Shown: positions 59,751 through 64,000 of the stretch, in pieces
Layout of the letters: each line of letters begins with the position of its first letter
Position numbering within the stretch: the first letter of the stretch is position 1
Source: Caulobacter sp.
GTDB taxonomy: Bacteria > Pseudomonadota > Alphaproteobacteria > Caulobacterales > Caulobacteraceae
DNA length: 64,000 nucleotides
Assembly: GCA_030678995.1 (NCBI GenBank)
Contig: JAUXTQ010000038.1
Location: 124,001 to 188,000 of the forward strand
Direction: 5' to 3'
Made by a program: the position numbers and the translations under genes
The notes under the pieces: generated by a model
What the model saw: the letters and a program-made list of their open reading frames with translations, nothing else
What the model was told of the DNA's origin: nothing
Database searches by the model: none

Positions 59751-60248
59751 TCAATCACTCTCGTTCGGAGGCTGAGGCCAGTCGGCGGGAGCGTCGAAGG
59801 GCTTCAGTTCGCAACCGAATGTGGGCGCAGTTCCAAACAACGTCCGCCGCAGCTTGCTCCAAGCGCCGAACTCCCAGTGATTACCATGACCAGCCGCGAT
59901 GACCATTACAACACCGTCTACTCTGCGCGAGAGGCGCGCCAGAGTCCGATGATCCTGCTGGCTCATCTCGGCAGTGCCACCCGGATGAGTGTGCCAGTCG
60001 CCTAAGTAGTCGAGGTCGCCTCCTGACTCTTTGAATAGCTCGCGGATCCTAGCCACTTGCCACTTGTGGTCAGGAAGAAACATGTGGCGGCCGTGAAGGG
60101 CCTGAGGGCCGGGGCCAATGACAACCGACGCGATCCGGTCTTTGTTATCTCGCCAGCCCAGAAGAATGCCGCCCGTTTCCAATGGGTAGAACGCTTGGCC
60201 CATCTCTCGAATGCGCGCCATCAGGCTGTTAGTGAGCCACACCTTCAT
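59751..60248 (-). CDS. JAB-domain (JAMM) metalloprotease
   Basis: This 165-aa protein has a complete JAMM zinc motif: Glu24 in PLETGGILLGW, then H-x-H in GDWHTHPGGTAEMSQQDH (His86, His88) and Asp99. Members remove ubiquitin-like tags or cleave C-terminal extensions. It is coupled to the E1-like gene by an ATGA overlap (start 60248; an upstream ATG at 60269 lies inside the E1 gene). E1 plus JAB pairs occur in CBASS, Bil and related antiviral conjugation operons. Confidence 0.88.
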   Translation of the reverse strand: MKVWLTNSLMARIREMGQAFYPLETGGILLGWRDNKDRIASVVIGPGPQALHGRHMFLPDHKWQVARIRELFKESGGDLDYLGDWHTHPGGTAEMSQQDHRTLARLSRRVDGVVMVIAAGHGNHWEFGAWSKLRRTLFGTAPTFGCELKPFDAPADWPQPPNESD

Positions 60249-61147
60249 ACGGGTGCGCAGTCCGAACAACGCGGGGAAAGGGTTGTGCCGCGCCAGCGCG
60301 GAAGCTGCCTCGTCCCGTCATCGGAGTGGCTCAGGACGGCGACCTGCCAGGCGCCAGGCTCGTATGCGTTCGGTGCAAGCAGACTCACTGCGCTCCGAAC
60401 AATCTCAAGCGAGACTTCCTGCAGGTCGAAGGAGCCGCCCGTAAAAGTCGGCTGGTTGCAGCCCAGCGGGACGATGGTGCCGGCCTTATCAACAGCCGGA
60501 AGCGGGAAGCCATCGTCCTTCCAATGATCGTGCAGACAAATGAAGCATGCGGCCGAGTCGGCTGGGAATTTGGCGACTACGCCCCCGGCTGCGCCTTCGG
60601 TCGCGTACCCGATCACTAGTGGCTTCCCCAGCTTTCGGCAGAAGTATGCGACGGCCTGCTGGCATTCAGTAGACGCGGACGCGTCCACCACCACGTCGGC
60701 CGCCAAGATGAATTGCCGAAGCCGATCGGCATCGTCCGCGTAGAAATATCCTTCGACAGGCTTCTGAGCGTCTGCAGCCCCGACCCGCCAAATCTCGTGG
60801 TGCACGGTAGTCGCCGGGTAGTTCACCATGACGAATTGGGCCAGTGCCCAGACCTTAGGCAATCCCCAGTAAGGCCTTCCCAAAGGCCAACGCACACTGT
60901 TGCCTGGCTCGACTGCGTCAGAGTCAATGAGCGTCAAGCTCGCGACGCCCGCGCGAGCAAGCTCCGTTGCCGCAAAACTTCCCAGCGCTCCTACGCCGAG
61001 AACGAGCACCTTCTTGCCCGTCAGCGCGGCCGCGACCGGAACCCGGACCTGCAGATCCTCCGGAATGCGGTAGCCCCGCACGAGGCGATGTCGGCGGGCT
61101 TTTGTATCTGGATCACGGTCGCTGACGATGAACAGCCACCCACCCAT
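60245..61147 (-). CDS. E1-like (ThiF-family) adenylyltransferase
   Basis: This 300-aa protein has the ThiF/E1 Rossmann nucleotide motif VLVLGVGALGSFAATELARA (GxGxxG at residues 51-56), then LTLIDSDAVEPGNSVRW. It also has a C-rich region (AACFICLHDH) and GCNQPTFTGGSFD, common in bacterial E1 proteins coupled to JAB. It would adenylate the C-terminus of a protein modifier or similar substrate. It lacks the N-terminal E2 domain that the larger CBASS Cap2 proteins carry. No E2 and no ubiquitin-like gene are visible nearby, so it may be a partial system or use a partner elsewhere. Confidence 0.82.
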   Translation of the reverse strand: MGGWLFIVSDRDPDTKARRHRLVRGYRIPEDLQVRVPVAAALTGKKVLVLGVGALGSFAATELARAGVASLTLIDSDAVEPGNSVRWPLGRPYWGLPKVWALAQFVMVNYPATTVHHEIWRVGAADAQKPVEGYFYADDADRLRQFILAADVVVDASASTECQQAVAYFCRKLGKPLVIGYATEGAAGGVVAKFPADSAACFICLHDHWKDDGFPLPAVDKAGTIVPLGCNQPTFTGGSFDLQEVSLEIVRSAVSLLAPNAYEPGAWQVAVLSHSDDGTRQLPRWRGTTLSPRCSDCAPV

Positions 61148-61328
61148 CCTCGACGTCCCCCATCTCGACGATCCTACGCCCCGACAGACGTAGGTTGGTT
61201 CGCAGGCTGAGAGCCCACTCTTCCGGTAGGGGATAGATCAGGATCGCAGTCACAAGCGCGCCGCGCCGCGAGGGGTCGATTGGCGCCAGGTCGATCATTC
61301 TGCCGAGGGGAAGGTCGCGTTTCCGCAT
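61113..61328 (-). CDS. small protein upstream of the E1-like gene
   Basis: This 71-aa frame reads RMIDLAPIDPSRRGALVTA, ILIYPLPEEWALSLRTNLRL and RRIVEMGDVEDGW. It overlaps the E1-like start by 35 bp in another frame. Near the overlap lies GGGTGGGTGG, where a one-base slip would fuse this sequence to GGWLFIVSDRD. It is either a separate small gene, the N-terminal part of the E1 protein split by a frameshift, or a chance frame. Its composition looks coding. Confidence 0.4.
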   Translation of the reverse strand: MRKRDLPLGRMIDLAPIDPSRRGALVTAILIYPLPEEWALSLRTNLRLSGRRIVEMGDVEDGWVAVHRQRP

Positions 61329-61493
61329 GCCCCGATCCTATTCTGAATCGTTCCGGAGAGCCTGTTGAAGTTCGACTGGACTACCGCGCGGAACCGAGCG
61401 TTGGTGGCCTTGTCCCAACGACGCCCGGCCCGTGCCGGGCTCGCGCTGGTAGGGGCCGCGGATGTCGCGGCCCGTCAACCAGACGAGGACGAC

Positions 61494-61985
61494 ATGACCA
61501 AACTCACCCCCGCCCAGACCGCGCTACTGACTCAGGTGGCCGCGGCGCCTGAAGGCGTGATGGACGCGCCGGCGGACGCCGGCGCCACCATCAAGGCGCT
61601 TATCAAGCGCGGCAATCTGATCTCGATGCCGGTGGCCGACGGTCCCAGCCGGCTGCTGATCACCGAGGCCGGCCGCAAGGAGATCGACGCGCCGCCCGCC
61701 GAGAAGCCGGTCCGTCTGCCAAAAGCCACCGCGTCGAAGCCACCCGCAGATCCCAAGCCGAAGGCAGCCCCGGGACCCAAGGGCAAGATTGCAACGCTGG
61801 TCGAGCTGCTGCGGCGGAACAAAGGGGCAAGCATCGAGGCGATGACGGAGGCCACAGGCTGGCAAGCCCACTCAGTGCGCGGAGCGATGTCGGGCTCGGT
61901 GAAGAAGGCCCTGGGCATGACCATCGTGTCGGAGAAGACTGACGCGGGCCGCATCTACCGCATCATCGACGGGGAGGCTGCGTGA
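61494..61985 (+). CDS. DUF3489-family protein
   Basis: This 163-aa protein starts at ATG 61494 with GAGG upstream. The first 80 residues form a helical, winged-helix-like part (TKLTPAQTALLTQVAAAPEG). A Pro/Lys/Ala-rich linker follows (KPPADPKPKAAPGPKGK), then the DUF3489 block GKIATLVELLRRNKGASIEA, TEATGWQAHSVRGAMSGSVK and DAGRIYRI. It typically lies before DUF2924 and a serine recombinase in integrated elements. It overlaps DUF2924 by 4 bp. Confidence 0.85.
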   Translation: MTKLTPAQTALLTQVAAAPEGVMDAPADAGATIKALIKRGNLISMPVADGPSRLLITEAGRKEIDAPPAEKPVRLPKATASKPPADPKPKAAPGPKGKIATLVELLRRNKGASIEAMTEATGWQAHSVRGAMSGSVKKALGMTIVSEKTDAGRIYRIIDGEAA

Positions 61986-62401
61986 CCCCGACGCCGGTCA
62001 AGGTCGCCGAAGAGGTCCGGGCACTTGAGCGTCTGGACCTCGACGGTCTTCGGGAAGCTTGGCGGCGGCGGTTTGGCAGGCCGCCGCAAGTGCGCTCGGT
62101 TGAACTCCTGCGCCTCTCGCTGGCCTGGAGAATTCAGGCCGAGGTATTCGGGGGACTCAGTGCGGCCACCCGGCGGCGGCTACGGGAAGGCGGCGGAAAT
62201 GGGCGGAGCGACAACGTCAGTGCCGGGGTGCGGATCACCAAGCAGTGGCGCGGCGAGCTCTACGAGATCGAGCGGCTTGAAAAGGGCTACCGCTGGAAAG
62301 GCTCCTTCTACCCCAGCCTCTCGGCAGTCGCCAAGGCCATCACAGGGGTCAAGCGCAATGGACCACAGTTCTTCGGCCTGCGGGATGAGGAGGCGGCCTG
62401 A
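61982..62401 (+). CDS. DUF2924-family protein
   Basis: This 139-aa protein starts at GTG overlapping the previous stop. It has the DUF2924 pattern RLDLDGLREAWRRRFGRPPQ, LLRLSLAWRIQAEVFGGLS, and a C-terminal TKQWRGELYEIERLEKGYRW, SFYPSLSAVAKAITGVKRNG. It is a regular companion of large serine recombinases, with a possible role in recombinase control or DNA binding. It overlaps the recombinase gene by one base. Confidence 0.88.
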   Translation: MTPTPVKVAEEVRALERLDLDGLREAWRRRFGRPPQVRSVELLRLSLAWRIQAEVFGGLSAATRRRLREGGGNGRSDNVSAGVRITKQWRGELYEIERLEKGYRWKGSFYPSLSAVAKAITGVKRNGPQFFGLRDEEAA

Positions 62402-64000
62402 TGGCCAGGACCCTTCGCTGCGCGATCTACACCCGCAAGAGTTCCGAGGAGGGGCTGGAGCAGGGGTTCAACAGCCTTCATGCGCAGCGCGAGGCCTGCG
62501 AGGCCTATGTCCTGTCACAGGCCGGGGAGGGTTGGACCGCCCTGCCCACCGTCTACGACGATGGCGGGTTCTCCGGCGGGGCCATGGAGCGTCCGGGGCT
62601 GGCCCGGCTTCTGGCGGACATCGACAGCGGAAAGATCGATGTGGTGGTCGTCTACAAGGTCGATCGGCTGACACGTTCGCTGAACGACTTCGCCAAAATC
62701 GTTGACCGGTTCGACGCCCGCAACGTGTCGTTCGTCTCGGTGACCCAGGCGTTCAACACCACCAGCTCCATGGGCCGGCTAACCCTCAACGTCCTGCTCT
62801 CGTTCGCCCAGTTCGAGCGGGAGGTCACCGGCGAGCGCATTCGCGACAAGATCGCCGCTTCCAAGAAGAAGGGCATGTGGATGGGCGGCAACCTGCCGCT
62901 TGGCTATGACGCCCCGACCGATCTTCAGTCGCGCGCTCTGATCGTGAACCCGCCTGAAGCCGAGATTGTCCAGCACATCTTCCGCCGCTACCTCGCCCTG
63001 AAATCCGTACATGCCCTTCGCGCCGAGCTCGAACAGCAAGGTGTCCGATCAAAGATCACTGTCTCCACGCGCGGCAATGTCCGGGGCGGTGTTCCGTTCA
63101 ATCGAGGCTCCCTCTTCTACCTTCTCAAGAACCGGGTCTATCTCGGGGAGATTCTGCACAAGGGATCGACCACGTTCACCGATGCCCACCCTGCGATCAT
63201 TGATCGCGAGACGTTTGATGAGGTTCAGGGGCGCCTGACCGGGCAGGCCAGGCAGCATCGGGAGCGGACAACGCGCGTCTCGACCATGCCGCTCAAGGGT
63301 CTGATCTTCGATGCGGACGGCAACCCGATGAGCCCGGCGTTCACGCGAGGCCGGCAGGATCGGGTCTACCGCTACTATGTCTCCACCCCCCTCCTTCAGG
63401 GGGTAAAGGACCCCCTGAAGGAGGGGTCGAGGCGGGTTCCTGCCGGTCCGGTGGAAGATCTGGTTCGGGGGTGCGTGAATCGGCTGTCAAAGGGGCGTCA
63501 GAAGGACATCCCTCGCTCCAGTTTAAGGATCGACGTCCTTGAGGGCCAACTGCGGCTCACCGTTCCAACCGGGCTGCTGATCGCTTCGCCAATCGACGCG
63601 CCCACCGACATCGAGACGATCAAGGCCCGGCTTGGTCCCGGGGAGCGGGTCTCCCCTTCTGAGAGCGGCGAGGGGCTCGTGAAGGTGATGCTCCCGTGCC
63701 GGTTCCTCAGTCGAGGTGGCCGGGTCTGGATCACTGACGCAAGCGGACGTTCCGCCCAGAGAGTTGGATCCATCGACAAGACCCTGATTAGGGGGCTTCG
63801 GCTTGGCCATCAGTTCCTGGCCAAAACAGCCGACGCCCCTCTTGGCCGACCCGAGTTGGTCGTCCTCGATCAGTCGTTTGCCGACCCCTATCATCGCAAA
63901 CTCGGGCGCCTGGCGTTCCTGGCCCCGGACATTCAGGCGATGGTCCTCGAAGGCCGGCAACCCGAGACCCTCAATCTGCAGACTCTGGTGAGCGGGGAGC
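62401..64000 (+). CDS. large serine recombinase (partial, runs off window)
   Basis: The frame is open from ATG 62401 through the window end (more than 530 codons). The N-terminal resolvase domain has the catalytic Ser in YTRKSSEEGLEQGFNSLHAQ, then VVVVYKVDRLTRSLNDF and FAQFEREVTGERIRDK. It is followed by the Recombinase domain (GNLPLGYD ... RRYLALKSVHALRAELEQQG, RGSLFYLLKNRVYLGEILH) and a C-terminal coiled/zinc region that carries the inserted palindrome at 63388-63426. It is probably the integrase of a mobile element continuing to the right. Confidence 0.92.
   Translation, partial: MARTLRCAIYTRKSSEEGLEQGFNSLHAQREACEAYVLSQAGEGWTALPTVYDDGGFSGGAMERPGLARLLADIDSGKIDVVVVYKVDRLTRSLNDFAKIVDRFDARNVSFVSVTQAFNTTSSMGRLTLNVLLSFAQFEREVTGERIRDKIAASKKKGMWMGGNLPLGYDAPTDLQSRALIVNPPEAEIVQHIFRRYLALKSVHALRAELEQQGVRSKITVSTRGNVRGGVPFNRGSLFYLLKNRVYLGEILHKGSTTFTDAHPAIIDRETFDEVQGRLTGQARQHRERTTRVSTMPLKGLIFDADGNPMSPAFTRGRQDRVYRYYVSTPLLQGVKDPLKEGSRRVPAGPVEDLVRGCVNRLSKGRQKDIPRSSLRIDVLEGQLRLTVPTGLLIASPIDAPTDIETIKARLGPGERVSPSESGEGLVKVMLPCRFLSRGGRVWITDASGRSAQRVGSIDKTLIRGLRLGHQFLAKTADAPLGRPELVVLDQSFADPYHRKLGRLAFLAPDIQAMVLEGRQPETLNLQTLVSGE
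63388..63426 (+). repeat. perfect palindrome inserted in the recombinase frame
   Basis: Arms CCCCTCCTTCAGGGGG (63388-63403) and CCCCCTGAAGGAGGGG (63411-63426) are perfect reverse complements around the 7-base loop TAAAGGA. The element is 39 bp, a multiple of three, so the frame stays open (LLQGVKDPLKEGS). Its shape and bases resemble Caulobacter palindromic elements, which do sit inside genes. An RNA hairpin this strong would also affect translation. Confidence 0.8.

Noticed and set aside
1..64000. CRISPR arrays and tRNA or rRNA genes
   Set aside because: I found no regularly spaced repeats and no recognisable tRNA or rRNA sequence in the window.

Overview
The window looks like the chromosome of an alphaproteobacterium of the Caulobacter/Phenylobacterium kind. 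The evidence is high GC throughout, an mlaA-C-D-E-F operon, a large TonB-dependent receptor, many exported proteins, and near the right end a perfect 16-bp-arm palindrome inside a coding frame, which resembles Caulobacter palindromic elements. The species cannot be fixed from sequence alone. Left part (0.1-10 kb): the mla phospholipid-transport operon on the minus strand, then small exported proteins, a NarL-type response regulator and its likely membrane histidine kinase.

Middle-left (10.2-27.9 kb): the main accessory feature, a RiPP (ribosomally made, modified peptide) island built from lasso-peptide-type parts. It holds three asparagine-synthetase-like cyclases (C), three PqqD-like leader-binding proteins (B1), two transglutaminase-like leader peptidases (B2), three HPr-kinase-like proteins, two PAPS-type sulfotransferases and one nucleotidyltransferase. 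I read three unannotated precursor genes by eye (49-51 codons, at 11572-11727, 21345-21494 and 27708-27863) that share a W-x-x-P-x-[IF] leader motif, and a decayed fourth. Same-orientation IS6-family elements (10203-11015, 16247-17062, 21668-22485) and several remnants cut the island into three cassettes. The middle cassette has no peptidase gene of its own.

Middle (28-48 kb): a plus-strand array of phage tail-collar-domain proteins with a GNAT acetyltransferase and a DUF6916-like protein. One collar gene is cut by an IS481 remnant and another is frameshifted at a 12-G tract. Converging on this array is a minus-strand operon of six very large uncharacterised genes (32431-47815, 425 to 1538 aa), including a DUF6603-like giant and two diverged paralogues. 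I could not assign a function to it.

Right part (48.6-59.6 kb): a catabolic-looking locus with a TonB receptor, an acyl-CoA ligase, an EthD-like protein, an M20 peptidase, a MalT-type LuxR regulator, two HSL-family esterases and an NTF2-like protein. A repeated CCATACTTTCG motif occurs in both intergenic regulatory regions, which makes it a candidate operator for the regulator. The end (59.7-64 kb) holds a JAB protease/E1-like pair and the start of a serine-recombinase module (DUF3489, DUF2924, recombinase) that runs off the window.
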